Notes: a model not told the origin generated them from the letters alone. Positions 23,054 through 35,070 are shown, numbered from the stretch's first letter. The stretch: DNA of 64,000 bases from Trichostrongylus colubriformis (GCA_963978905.1 OZ022258.1:47662591-47726590), one strand, 5' to 3'. Numbers and translations: made by a program.

Positions 23054-24213
23054 GTGCCAGGAATGAGTAATTTCGCTCACGTCTCACATCCGGCAAGTGT
23101 ACAAAGGAGTGTGAAGAAAGACATGAAAGTATCGGCGCAAATATTCCTGAAATGCTCCTCTAAAAGGAGGAACAAGTTGTAGCCCACCACTTTCACCGTC
23201 ATATAAATATGGAGCTTTCAGTCGGCACAGTCAGGTTATAGTTTATTATGATGGTTCGCCCGAAACAGCGGAGCCACAAAAGTAACAAAGCCTTCCCGTC
23301 AGTTCACAAAAGTCGCAAACCTTCACAAAGCTTGGATAACGGTGTTGTAATCGAAGTATTACTTTTCATGCCTCAAACCTGCCTCTTCATTGGTAATGTC
23401 ACGTCCTGGTTCTTGGAAATGAAGGGCGCTGGGAACCCGCAAAAAACGGAATGTCTGAGAACACCAGTCAATATGAATTTTTAGGTACTCAAAGTGAACG
23501 GATCTCAGCAAGACTTCGGATTTTATCCAGTTGAAAACACATCTTGTTCACTCGGAAAAAGCTCCCGTTCCTGCTCGTGCGGAAAGCTGTCACAGAGATA
23601 CAGTGGGTGCCAGAAAAAGTAATTTTGCCCACGGCTCACATCTGCCAATTATACAAAACATAGGGAAACGAAAGAGATAAAAGTATTGGAGCTCCCAAAA
23701 GGTTCCTCTAAAAGCAGGAACAAACTGTAGCTCCCTACGTTCACCTTTATAAAAATATGGGGCTTCCATTCGGCGCAGTCGGGCTTCGGAGTATCTACAG
23801 TATCAAGGTCCGCCTAAAACAGTGAAGCCAGGCTCCGTGGTAGATCTTTTGTGGGAAGCTTCCTGAGGATTGGTCCTTCGGTTCATGGAAGTCACAGAGC
23901 CTTTGCTGCTTGGACAAGGCTGCTATGATCTGAAGTATCATTTTCATGCCCAAATCCGCCTCCGGAGGGGTCTCAGTGGTAAGAGCACGTTTTGGTTCTT
24001 GGAAACGAAGGGCGCTGGGAACCCGGAAAAACGGAATGGTAAAGAACACCACCCAGTGTGAATCTCCTTAGGTACCCAGAGTGAACGGACCTCAGCAAGG
24101 TTGTGAACGAGGGCGACGAAATTTCGGATTTTCCCAGTTGAGGTGACACATCTTGTTCACTCTTTCCTCGCTCCCGTTCCTGCTCGTGCATGAGGCTGCC
24201 ACGGAGTATAGTG
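23054..24213 (+). repeat. Diverged tandem duplication, period about 553 bp
   Basis: Two units start with GTGCCAG at 23054 and 23607. Aligned blocks include TGAACGGA.CTCAGCAAG, GGTTCTTGGAAA.GAAGGGCG, CTGGGAACCCG and TCCCGTTCCTGCTCGTGC. Identity is roughly 70-75% by eye, and the second unit is longer. Neither unit shows a convincing gene, although each has a TATAAA-like element followed by TATGG.GCTT near 23202 and 23750. Confidence 0.75.
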
Positions 24214-24469
24214 ATGTAGTGAGGTCTGCCCCGGTACGCACATATCCACACTACACGGTGCACCGGGAAAAGGGGATTCCTCAGTAGTTGCAGGGGTCAG
24301 CAATGGTCTAAGGCTGGAAGATAAGCGGAGAATGCCATCGGCTAACCCGGTTATGTAAGGAAAAATAGTTGAATTTGAATGATCAACGTAAAAATTACAG
24401 TAATATGTAGAATACTTTAATACTACGCAACAGGCAACAGTTACTGTTACTGTCGAGATTATGTAGATG

Positions 24470-24610
24470 TCAAAAGGGGGGGGGTCGTACTTGGATCTTC
24501 GTTGATGAGGGGATCATACTGTGGATGCCATTTTCCTCGACACTTGGGTGTGCCCTGCCACGCTACCATGTTTCACGCTCAGTGCTGGCTAGCTTCTCAC
24601 TATGCATCTC
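24470..24610 (+). repeat. Short dispersed repeat with poly-G head
   Basis: A run of nine G residues is followed by TCGTACTTGGATC and, further on, CCTCGACACTTGGGTGTGCCC. The same arrangement (ten G, TCGTATCTGG, CCTCGACACCTGGGTGTGC) occurs at 41567-41660. Confidence 0.6.
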
Positions 24611-24685
24611 CGATGGCCGCCCCTTTGCTGGTAGCCCAACGTCTCACACCAGCTCCCTTCCGCAAGAACGGCACTTCGAGAAGGT

Positions 24686-24757
24686 GTATATCGACCGAAT
24701 TTTATTGTTTTCACATAAAACTTTGCTTGTAACCCGCATTGAGCAAATACAAGAGCG
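24686..24757. mobile_element. CCACGG-family MITE, right-arm fragment
   Basis: Only part of a right arm remains: CGACCGAATTTTATTGTTTT, ACATAAAACTTTGC and GAGCAAATACAA correspond to GCCGAATTCTCACTTTTTCG, GTGAAACTTTGC and GGCAAATACAA of full copies. Confidence 0.65.
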
Positions 24758-24984
24758 CTGTAACGACCTCGTCCCTTTAATAGGGACAGTGTTAGATATG
24801 CGCTTGACTCATTCCTTACAATAGTGATCAAAGATCTATTCACTCACATAAATTGCCTAATGAATGTTGATGGCTTTATGAGCTAATGCATTTATTTGAT
24901 TTTCATCCTGATCAATTATGTAGTCTTTCCTGATTGATGAAGTGAGCAAAGCTTAATGTTCGATAATCATATGCTTGAATTACA

Positions 24985-25306
24985 CATTTTTTACGGTCCA
25001 ACAATTGCATGGCTCATCTTCGTAGCCCATCAGTGATGCAATACATGGCATAACAGCCTGCGCCTTTACGGTGTGTACCTTTACGTCAGAATTTCGCACG
25101 ACGACTAGCGGCGTGCGACGCAGTGTGTGCGAGCTGTGCGCGTCGTGGTAGTTGGGTCTTAAAACCGTTACACGTTAATGCTAGGGGCGCGATACGTAGT
25201 TGACTTGTAATCGCCTCGAGACCCAACAACATGGCGCCTTAAGCTCGTCCGCATTGCTTCGCTTGAGACATGCCGCGGTGCGAAATCCTGACGTAAGGGT
25301 ACACAC
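24985..25306. mobile_element. Palindromic MITE with GTGTGTACC termini
   Basis: GTGTGTACCTTTACGTCAG followed by ATTTCGCACG at 25071 is mirrored by GAAATCCTGACGTAAGGGTACACACC at 25306. The interior also pairs partly (GTTGGGTCTTAA / GAGACCCAAC). The flank 24985-25070 is repeated in inverse orientation at 38150-38248, so the mobile unit is larger than the simple hairpin. Partial copies lie at 37366-37513, 38050-38360, 52565-52720 and 63700-63800. Confidence 0.75.
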
Positions 25307-25932
25307 CCATAGCCATTCAATTTCAAAGTAAAACCTCAAATTATCTGCAGTGATAAGCACTTAAAACTGCAGAAAACTCACTTGATCACTTCGGCAAGTG
25401 CCAACTGAAGTTGTTTTTATCTTTTGAAATCTTTCTACCTTCAACTTCAGGGAGAGCCAGACTTCATGAATTTTTATACTTTGCAACTTTCTATTCAAAG
25501 AAGCTAGAGTACCACGAAGTTTCTCTGCTCACGTGTGTCTCTTGCAGAAACTCATCGCAAATATAATTCGTATGTGGATATCAACCTGCATATGTAAATG
25601 CCCTAAGCTCGTGCATTCATCTTTGTACTTTCTGAAAATCAGCGTGACTCCTGCCTCCTCTTCTTATGTATGACCCATTTAAAGTGTGACGTCAAATAAA
25701 TGGCGTTTACGCTTGAACTTGCCTCAAAAAATGAGTAGAAAAGGCTTTTCCATCAGCCTAATCATGAGCTCATCTATGCATTCGTTTCTGGTCGTGTTTG
25801 AAACCGAGCAACAATCACTCCTTCTGTCCTGCTATTCGGCTTCGGTTACCCACTTAATTAGTTGCAGTTATTTCAAAAATTCATGCTTTCAAATGGACCA
25901 AGTCCATGGCCGGTGGCGATCCAAGTACATTG
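25307..25932. other. No gene recognised
   Basis: No splice-bounded coding sequence was found. Confidence 0.4.
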
Positions 25933-26244
25933 AAGGAGTCGTGCACGGAAAAATGAGTTTTTCTCTTACTCATATATTTATGTTGTATATTTGCTTGATA
26001 CGAGCTGCATGCGACGTTTCACGCGACAAACTGAAAAATCCCCTGGAATACAGCTCCTCAATGTGGTGGCCGAGTGGGTGGGGCTTCAGAGTAAGTGCCG
26101 GCGAAGTGCGGGAGTGATGCGGGAGTGAGTCTGAAACCTAATCTCACCTTTTCGCGTGAAACTTTGTATGCGTCCCTTATTATGCGAATACAGCATGGAT
26201 ACATGGGAAACAGAGAAACCATTTTCCGTGCACGACTCCTTTTA
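25933..26244. mobile_element. CCACGG-family MITE, copy 6
   Basis: The termini are GAAGGAGTCGTGCACGG and CCGTGCACGACTCCTTTTA. The arms carry GAGCTGCATGCGACGTTTCA and the mirrored GTGAAACTTTGTATGCG. The core is shortened, giving a unit of about 312 bp. Confidence 0.85.
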
Positions 26245-27430
26245 TCGAGGCTAACCGTTTGATATTTTTGCCCTACCACTTGATCGATTATTTCTTCATC
26301 ATTATATTGACTTACTTAGTTATTTATTCATTTATTTATTCATTTACCCTCCACATCCATAGGGTATTCCACGAAGCTGTTCCGTTTACCCTTTATCCAG
26401 CCTTTTCGTGATACACTTTGAAATATCGTTGGCACTAATCCGGCGACATTGTTAGATTACTGTACCTCAGGGGTAATGAGATTGATTACTGTACATCAAA
26501 GGTATGTAGTGTAACTAAATTCATTTCCCATAAGTAAGTTCTTGGTTGAATAGATTCAAAAACGCTGGAAATTTCCTTTCCGCTGAGTCCACTCGTTCAT
26601 TTCCTGTAGCTCATGAAAACACCCCGTTATTCGCCTTACACTCACTCCAGTTTGAATTAGAGTTTTACTTTTTACGATTTTCACGCACCGCATTTTTGGT
26701 TATGGGATAGTGCGACATTTGCATAGGTTGTTTTTTCTTCCACATCTGAAAAGTAGGAGGCATGTTCACGAAAAAATTGCAAAAAAACAGCCGAAAAATT
26801 GGTGGGTATTGTGGAAATTTGCGTCCTAACGCCGAATGCTTTGCAAGAACAAACTTCTTGTTTTGATATAACTATTTTATGGTTGTGTGTTTGAAATATG
26901 CATTCTCTAACTTTGCACTTTTGGAAAACTACTGAAAATATCATTATGACAATTCCGTTGAGTGCTTCTGACGCGCGAACCATTTGCTGAGCAGCTCAGA
27001 GGTTCTATGGAAAAGTGAGGGGGGTGGGTGTGGACAGTGAAAAACTTATCTTAGATATTGTATAGATTAGGCGAAAACGAATACGTCCCAAAGAAAGTGC
27101 ACGGAAAGCTTTTCGCCATGTGCATAGCGGTTTTCCTGAACACTTAGGAAAAGGAAAAAACCCCTTCGTGCCCGTCACACTTCGGCACACGCTCGACTAT
27201 TCTAGTAGTTTCCGTCATTGTATAGCCAAGTTCTCAGAATATCAGCTCCGATAGTCGCGAAAATGTAAACGCAATACTAACCTCCTGTTTTTTCTCAACA
27301 AAGGTGTAGTAAATAAAGAAATTTAAATAAGTAGGAAGTAAGCGCTTGGTCTTGTTTTGCTGTTACCACGCTGACCAGTCCTTCTAAGGTGTGGCATGCA
27401 CTTGATTTTTGTTTCAAATCATTAATTTGT
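26245..27430. other. No gene recognised
   Basis: There is a TTTATTCATTTATTTATTC simple run near 26320-26345. Nothing else is supported. Confidence 0.4.
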
Positions 27431-27740
27431 CGAGATTAAGCCAGCAGAGGTTTCATTCTCGTTTTTCTGATTTTTTTCGTCTTCGAGAGTGGAGGTGGTG
27501 TAATGACAGGAGGCGCGCACTCCCACTTCCATGATGCAGAGATCAAATCCTTTATCAATGCCCGCCCGAGCCAACAAAGCCTTCCATTCCTACGGGGTAT
27601 GTAAATTGGTACCAGACTCTCCTGGAAGGATGAAAACCCTGATTGGTACATCGGCTGGTCCCCGCAATTTATTGCAAAGGCCAAATCGCATTCACCTGCC
27701 ACCATGTTTCTAAATGAAACAAGATCGCATCCCACAGAAG
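27430..27740 (-). repeat. Dispersed repeat S
   Basis: In minus orientation it contains GAGAGTCTGGTACCAATTTA, GGAATGGAAGGCTTTG and AAGGATTTGATCTCTGC. These align with 43975-44200 (GAGTTTGGTACCAATTTACA, GATGGAAGGCTC, GGGATTTGATCTCCGC) and with 50500-50720 (GAGTCTGGTACCGATTCACC). A weaker relative is at 47830-48030. No reading frame is conserved, and the class is unknown. Confidence 0.65.
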
Positions 27741-28138
27741 TGATTAGTTGACTGTTTGAGGCTTCATCTCTTGACTTTGTCTATTTTTCAGTTTCCATTT
27801 TTGGGACGTGCGAATAATAAATGTTGTCTTAAGACACTACTCTATGGCTCTACAGTTAGTACCATTCTCAATTAGGTCCCTTGGAAAGTATCAAAGATTC
27901 TACGAGCCTCATTAGTTGGATTTACCTACCTTCCAGCTTCGATAAACATCAGTTTCATCTTTGGTTAGAGGAAGTATAGCCTCGAAGAGTAGAGTCCAGT
28001 GCCTCTCCAGAGACGGCTACACCTATCTTACGCTTCAAAATTAGATTTGCACTAGTCATTCACGTACATATTGTCCTCACGATGAAACTCTCTAGGGAGC
28101 GAAGAACGAGCACAAAATGTGGTCAGCTGATGTTAATC
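27741..28138. other. No gene recognised
   Basis: No supportable feature. Confidence 0.4.
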
Positions 28139-28772
28139 GCTTTTGCTATAGACTTCCTATGGCAACGGCAATTTTCCATGAAATATGCTTGCAAAAAGAA
28201 CATTGACAATACTTCTAAAAGTGCGAATAAAATTGTTTTCCACCAGTTCTCGCGTTTTCTGCGGAAATGAAATTCGTCCGAAAATGGATATAATAAGGAC
28301 TTAACAGTAGATAACAGGGCGTAATTCACATCCAGACTGTAGATTACCCCTCCCCTCGCCTTTGCTATAGACTCTCTATGGCGACGGCAATTTTCCATGA
28401 AATATGGTTGGAAAAAACATGGCGAATGAAATTGTACCCGCCGATTCCCGCGTTTTCTGCGGAAATGAGACATTTGAAAAGGGCTTTGTAACGACTTAAC
28501 AGTAGATAACTGAGCGTAATTCATATCCAGACTGTATATTACCCCTCCTCTCGCTTTTGCTATAGAATCTCAATGGCGGCGGCAATTTTCCATGGAATAT
28601 GGCTGGAAAAACATTGCCGATGCTTCTAAAAGTGCAGATGAAATTGTTTCCTACCAATTCTCGCGTTTTTGCAAAAATAGAATTTTATTCGAAAATGGCT
28701 ATATAACGACTTAACAGTAGATAACTGACTGTAATTCACATCCAGTTCACATCCAGACTATATGCTACCTCT
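28139..28772 (+). repeat. Three-unit tandem repeat, about 195-218 bp per unit
   Basis: Units begin near 28139, 28357 and 28552 with CTTTTGCTATAGA.TC. Each contains GGCAATTTTCCATG.AATATG, TTCTCGCGTTTT and CGACTTAACAGTAGATAAC in the same order, ending with CACATCCAGACTGTA and a CCCCTC run. Length differences between units come from small indels. No coding content is supported. Confidence 0.85.
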
Positions 28773-30147
28773 CCCTTCTTGGAGCAACTAGAGGATCCCA
28801 ATGCAACCACTAAAAAAAGCTCTACAACTCTCATAAGAAAGCTTGATGTTTCGTGCACAAAGCAGAAACATAGCATCAAACGTTTCTTTGCGTGAAATGT
28901 TTGAGTAATACGAGCTTCACAATCTGAGCGGACCATATGTACGACTCACCTTCCCGCTCCCCATTTCCATGACCGGTGTTGAGGGTATACTCACGGGCAG
29001 CGACAAGACTAATTCAGACCAAGTTACTGGGAAACTCGGGGTGCTCAGTAGAGTGAGTGAAGAAAAACGTAATGAAATGGTCAAAACCCGGGAAATAAGA
29101 CCCTCTTTCCGCCGCTGATTCTCGAAAGGGGCGGGCTGGGATTAAGATGTCGGCAGCCGTTGAAAAAACGCCTCTTCCAAAGCTGAGAGGAGCTCCTTTT
29201 GCCTGAGATTTTGCCACATGTAGTCCTCCCAGACCAGTAGCTTCTGTTTGGATGATTCACGTCAGGGATTCTCATTAACCGCATTACTCCATCACTGCCT
29301 TTGTCAATCGATAGTCATGCAGTATCATTTAGTAGAGAGCGTGGATTGTTGATTGACGATATTTTTCATCTCGTCGGCCTAAAAATCACCAAAAAGACAT
29401 CCTTTGCGCTTTCAAACCTACGACCACCCCATTTCCATTGAAAATTCCTCATTTCATGCCTGACTGTGATTGCGATTTTCTTATAATAAGAGGTCTTTTT
29501 TGCTGTTATTCCCAATTCTTCTAGTGTATCCAAGGGATTTAAGTGAATATCACATATTACCAATACCAATATCCTGTGAAATGCAGATTTACATTCTGCC
29601 GAGTATTTTGAAACGTGGTCAACGACCTTGTATTACTCCATAATATTTTTGTCACACATACAGTGGATGAGGACAGTGCATGAATTCGGAGTGGGTTTAG
29701 GCTCTCATCATCAGGCTTTCTCTTATTTCCCAGATACTCATCAGGATTAGCATGCAGGGAACGATAGTACGTCTATAGGCAATTTTCTTGATGGCTTTGA
29801 AGAAAGAATTAAGGCGCAGCAACCTTCATACAACGAGGTTATTTCCATTTTTTAGTTGTACCCATATAATACCATCTAAATGATTTGCTCGTGCTGTCGA
29901 ACCAGAGGTGCCAGGAGCAGCTTTCAAAAGGAATAAAGAAAGGCATACTTCTTCACTACTTCTTTATTGCTGCTGAAATTTCTTCGTATTTGTGCGTAGA
30001 GGCCGAAAAAGCACCAAATGACCTGCCTATCACTGCTATTTGACGTCGGAATTTTCGTGAAAATCACTACGTTACAACCTTAACTCTGCCTCCATATGAA
30101 TCTCGAAACATGCATGGGTCCCCTTTCTTTCCTTTTCAAATGGGATT
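28773..30147. other. No gene recognised
   Basis: Several minus-strand frames (29014-29284, 29366-29569) show no splice-bounded neighbours. No RNA gene was recognised. Confidence 0.4.
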
Positions 30148-30670
30148 GCAGACATTTCGAACTTGAGAATTCCTCAAGCAACGCCTTAAAGACACCAGAA
30201 GGGAGTTTTGGATTACGGTAGAACAGACGTAGTGTGAACGAGTTTAAGTGGCCGCTATTGCACAAAATCGCCAATTTGACGCCTTAGCGTGGTGCCAAAA
30301 GAAGATGTTTCTATTATAGATTTGTTTTTTCCTTTACTTTTTACTTTGCTCTTTCTTATATTGTTTCTAGATGTACTTACATGAATGCTAATGTAGTTAG
30401 GAATGGCCACCCCTCTGCGCTGGGAGGATGCTACAACTAACGTTGGCCCGCGGCCCGTCTCCTACAGCGGACAACTCGGAATGGATGCGCTGATGCGAAT
30501 GGGATGCGAATACACACCGCAGCGTCGCGATTTTGAGTCCGGGTTTTTTCGCCTATTATCGCTTCTAACCTTGGGTGTTCATTACAGAATGTTAATTTCT
30601 TTGCATCTTCCTCTTGTTTCGAACCCCCTTCCGGTTCCTTTAACCGGCCCACAGCTGTCCTTACTGTTTG
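30148..30670. repeat. Dispersed repeat R, inverted long copy
   Basis: This is the reverse-complement homologue of 10760-11290. Both strands keep the same short frames as that copy: EYTPQR..FESGFF..LSLLT on the plus strand and GHLNSFT..LFYR.PKLP on the minus strand. Confidence 0.75.
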
Positions 30671-30911
30671 TAAGACACTAGAATACCTCACGCATTCTGA
30701 AGGCGTCATACTAACTAAGAACCACATCTTCTACTGGTGCCACATATCAGCTCAACTGATAAGAATTCTACCTTATCTACGCACCCTCTTATTTGAACTG
30801 AGAACGCTGCGAAGAACTCTCTATACACTCATATTCGGGGCTGATGCTTAGACTAGTTGTTCATAGAGCAGCTATGTCCGTAAAGGGCAGAATTTCAAAT
30901 TTCTTTCCTCA

Positions 30912-31433
30912 TTATCTAGTCAACCTATAAGCTCGCAGCGGTGGCACGCTGGCAGACCAGGAGCGTATCTCAAATATAGAGGACCAGGCATTTTTCTTCC
31001 GGCGACCAAACGTCTCTAGAGACGTAGAGAGTAACTGAGTCGCGGAGGTGTTGCTCATAGCCGGACGCTCTTCATCATCATCATCACCCGTTTCTTGATT
31101 ACTCTCAGTGGTAGCGTTTGTTCTGCTTCAGTCTCCAGTCAAGTGATTCATCATGTTGACATACCGGTCTATGGGGACATGGAAACTGGGGTATTGGTGG
31201 GGATGTTTGTTCCGTTGGACATAGACATCAGACAGCATACACTTCTTCGTTAGATGCAGCTGTAAAATGATATCCAGCAGGTCAGAAATCAGTTTTTGCA
31301 CAAGATGTTCCCTCATGAATGCGATCAGTTCGCTGTTTTCCGCGTTTTCAGGAAAGTAGGCTCTCAAAAAGGCATTCTTTTCAAAATTTTGAACTGTTGT
31401 TTGGCTTCTGGCAATTTTACTTCCTTTGTTCGA
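30912..31433 (-). CDS. 3' end of an unidentified gene (two exons)
   Basis: Two minus-strand exons fit together. The first is 31433-31165, after acceptor CATCTAG and ending CG|GTATGT in phase 2. The second is 31122-30912, after GAAGCAG and ending in TAA. They are separated by a 42-nt intron. The joined 158-residue tail begins SNKGSKIARSQTTVQ. It continues with a probable helix around REHLVQKLISDLLDIILQLH, a basic/Tyr segment, an acidic patch GDDDDEERP, and ends in SLETFGRRKKNAWSSIFEI and RAYRLTR. Composition and phase make a real gene likely. Upstream exons should lie beyond 31433, but I could not identify them. There is no signal peptide or membrane segment in this part. No family was recognised. 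Confidence 0.55.
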
Positions 31434-31826
31434 CTAGATGTTCATCCCTCATAGGATAGAAATGTTATTACAGGAGTACTGAACATGGTCTAAAGATTCT
31501 GCTTCAAATGAGACTCGAACCCGCACCTATGCCTTCCAATTTATCTTCCAATCCACTCCGCATCGAGACCGCTTCTATCAACCTCTGATGAGGCATTCAC
31601 CATAGCCTATAAATACTGGAGCAGGCGCAGTATTTACAGGTTAAGATAAATACCTCGATGGTCAAAGACTTTGTAACTAGGTCACAAGGAAGCAGATCGC
31701 GGCCTCGCCTCCCAGCGAGAGCGAACTCACAATGGGGCCTGCGAGGCATTTCGCGCGCTTGACAAGATGACCTTTTGGACACTCTCTACGCACATGGATT
31801 GCGCAAACAAGGACATCAATTTATAG

Positions 31827-31927
31827 GATTTTTCCCTGACGAAAGTGCCGCCTCGGTAGAAGGCGATCCATCTCAAGCAATTATCATGAACTTTTACGAT
31901 CATATGCTCGTTAACCGATTAATGCCC
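31827..31927 (+). CDS. Possible isolated exon, unidentified
   Basis: The stretch is bounded by acceptor ATTTATAG and a good donor CCC|GTGAGT, enters in phase 1 and leaves in phase 0. It encodes FFPDESAASVEGDPSQAIIM followed by NFYDHMLVNRLMP. The peptide is compositionally credible. It could be a 5' exon of the receptor gene that follows at 35071, but the phases do not join directly. A missing intermediate exon, or a separate gene, would be needed. Confidence 0.3.
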
Positions 31928-33502
31928 GTGAGTGCTCCATCAGCTGCCAAGCCAACTGGACCATTGCCTCTTCAGCTGGTTGAAGCTTTCTATTCTTTGT
32001 TTCACCCAAAACCACTCGTTATGCCTTGAAATGGAAACTCAGTCCTACATTGTCTTATAAGTTATGGCCATCCCAGAGGAACTGGAAGGGGGCACGTAAG
32101 AAAAGCAAAACTGGAAACGGTTTCTCTGCAAATAAAAAGATCAGTTGTGCAGATAATCTGCGGCCAAACTCTTTCATGAAAAAAGAGGTAGGAGAGGTAG
32201 GAAAGAGTGAGAAAGAGACCTATTCCTCGCGTTTTCAGCCATTTAATCCAGTTCTTTCTCTGCCATTGCCCTACCCAGCACCTCACAATTCTATGATCGG
32301 CCAAAATTATCCCTCTTATGTCTTAGAAACCGAAAGAGGGAATTTTGGCCGACTGTGGAATGAAATTAGATGACTCTAACCATGGCATCTGGAACTCTAT
32401 TCTAGATTCGCTTAGATGCCCAAGTTGCTTTGATTATAGTTTATATGATATAGGATTTCTCGGAAGCTATAAGCATCATACTGTTAGACATTTATGGTGG
32501 GTTTTCTCTACTGATTGAAGGAGAAGTGATTGCCACTGAGGTGTAGCCTACGCCTTATTCGCTTGAATAGCCATATTCTGCAAATTGTTCTTTCGAAATA
32601 CACAAAAAAAATACTCAGGAAACTCGCTCAGGTCGAGTGGATATGGCTAGGCCCTTTGAAGGCACTCAAGCCTTTCCCGAAATACTCTATGTGATGAAAA
32701 CTGGAGATAAAGAGTGAAAAATAAATTCTGTATCTAGCCCATAATAGTCCATGGGTCTGGTCTGTGGAAGGGCGGGGCAGCGCGTGTTTTGTATGCAGGC
32801 TGTCAGGCTTTTTACCGACCATTCCTCTGTCATTTTCCATTACTTATGGGGGTTGGTTTAATAAGCAAATTTAGTTAATATTCAAGAAAACCAAGTGACA
32901 CATATTGCCCCTAACAAATAATAAGTCTTTATCTTTATTGCTGTCAAGCGTATTTCCTGTGCCATAAATAGATACACTCGTCGGAAACGTACATAGGTTA
33001 CAGTAGTGGGTAACACTGGAGACAGACTCTTTCAAACGAACTTTTTTCAAAAGAAGACAATTTCCAATTTCCATGGTAATGAAGCATTGAATTGATGATG
33101 TGATGTTTTCCCACTTAGATATTCATTTCTGGATAAGCGTCAACAGATTAAATTCAACAATAAAGGCCACAATTGTGCTCCCATCATGCCTGTCTGACTG
33201 GCATTGGAAGCGGGAGCCCGTATTATTCAATAGTTTCATGATGGGGGACTTTGAATCGGATTATGAGTGCAAAAAATATGAGGGCTTTCATAATTTGAAC
33301 ATTGCGGGTAATTCGCTCCGAAAAAGGCCTACACTCACACCCAGGCCACTTGTGTTTTCGCCCTTCTCTGGACTACAAGTCTCCATATTTGACCGTTGGA
33401 ACTCGCTCACATATTACAGGAGAAGATCACAACTGTTTGTGCAGGAGATCATACAAACACCTGATTGCCATATTTTTTATTATATCTATTAGCTGTAAAA
33501 TA
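31928..33502. other. No gene recognised
   Basis: Frames at 32026-32373 and 33100-33492 are open but lack clear splice context. This region and the next 1.5 kb could contain 5' exons or the promoter of the 35-45 kb receptor gene. Confidence 0.4.
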
Positions 33503-33910
33503 GTTTCCCTGTTACTGATATAATTGTTGTATTTGCGCTGACATACAGCTCCGCAGAGTGGTGGCCTAGGGGGTGGGGCTTGAGAACAATTGTCGGGTCC
33601 GTAGTCCGTCGCTGTCGGAGACCCACTGTGGGAACAGAAAGTTACGTAAACAGTCCCATTCACCGTCTCCGAGCGCGGCAGACGATGGGCGGCGCAATTA
33701 CTCTGAAGCCGGTCTGATTGTGAGCCCAATCGGCCACTACTTTGAAAAGCTCTGAAGCCGGTCGGAGCCCCCTCGGCCACTACTTTGAAGAGCTGTATCT
33801 TGGCCGGATTCTCAGTTTTCATGTGGAACTTCGCAGCCGTCGCGTATCGAGCAAATACAACATAGTTATATGAGTAACAGAGAAACTCACTCTTCCGCGC
33901 ACTATTACTT
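33503..33910. mobile_element. CCACGG-family MITE, left-truncated, with internal duplication
   Basis: It starts in the left arm (TTGTTGTATTTGCGCTGACA, ATACAGCTCCGCAG) and runs to an eroded right end. Within it, CTCTGAAGCCGGTC followed by TCGGCCACTACTTTGAA occurs twice (33710-33750 and 33751-33790), a local duplication particular to this copy. Confidence 0.75.
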
Positions 33911-35070
33911 AACTATTTCCTGAGAATTCCAGCAGACCTCTGCATTCCCTAACCGCACTTAGGCCGAAACGTGACCACCATAATACTTTCAGAACTTCGA
34001 GGAATCTTCTTCGATCACCTCTTTACGAGTAATATTGGATGGTGGTCCTAAAAAACGGTTCTGTCCCGCTGTTATTACACAATACTATGGTTACAATTTG
34101 ACATTTCTTTTCAGAGACCTTACTCAATTTTATGCCTAGGACTGACCGTGATTGCGATCATTTCAAGTTTGGTTTGAAATTCCCGCGCAGACTGCGCCAT
34201 TTTTTCTCCTCTTATCTGGGTCCTCTCAAAGCTGTTCACTGTCTCTTTTTAGCTCAGGATGGAGCATTTCGAAAAACCATAAATGGTTGTTGAGTCAGCC
34301 AGTATGCTCCAATCGTATGCACCCTCCCCGGTTGAGTAGAGATGTTGTACAGCAGAGAAACCAAAATCTGGTCACTCACGTAGATGTCAATTCGTAAGCC
34401 ACATATTCCATGTCACAAATCGATATCGCTACCTGGTTATGTGTTCCTGGGATTTTGGCGGGAATTTGCGAAGACAAATTTTTATGCTTCTATCAATGTG
34501 CTAGTTGCTAGCGTGTAGAGTCAATCAGCAACATCGTGGGCGACACCTTCAAGTATGACGCAATTTCATAATCGCAAAATTCGTTGTATACGCCGTTGCT
34601 TCTCTCCAAAATCCTGCATAATACTGTCTAAGAGGATTTAATGCTAGGATACCAGATAATAAGGGATCTCTCAAAGTAGTGTTCGGGGAGTTTTAGAAGA
34701 AAACGCTTCACATTTGAGATCTCCGAACGGAGTATGCTACCACTCTGTGAGACTCTGAAGCTCTGTGGGACTGAACATGGACACATGCACTGCTCTCCTT
34801 TCACTGGAAGTGCAATTTCCTCTTTTGCTTTCATTTTTGCTCCATGTTTCATGAATGAGTTATGTGTAGTAATTCAACGCTCGTGTACGATGCTGCTGTT
34901 GTTTACCGTTGTTGTTGTTGTTTTATTTAGTCGCTGACCACAGAATGGATATCATACCCTCGTCAGCTGCGCATTTCCAAATATACCGTACTCGCGTAAT
35001 CCCTACACGGAACTGAGCCATCTGTAGATGATTCGCACAGTTGTAGATCATTCGTTTTGCAGTTTCAGCG

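Noticed and set aside
31500..31620. tRNA-like B-box (GGTTCGAGTCTC on the minus strand)
   Set aside because: No matching A-box and no cloverleaf could be drawn; at most a decayed polymerase-III-derived repeat.
33100..33492. 130-codon plus-strand open frame
   Set aside because: It has no splice-bounded structure or family resemblance and lies just before a truncated MITE; it could be chance.
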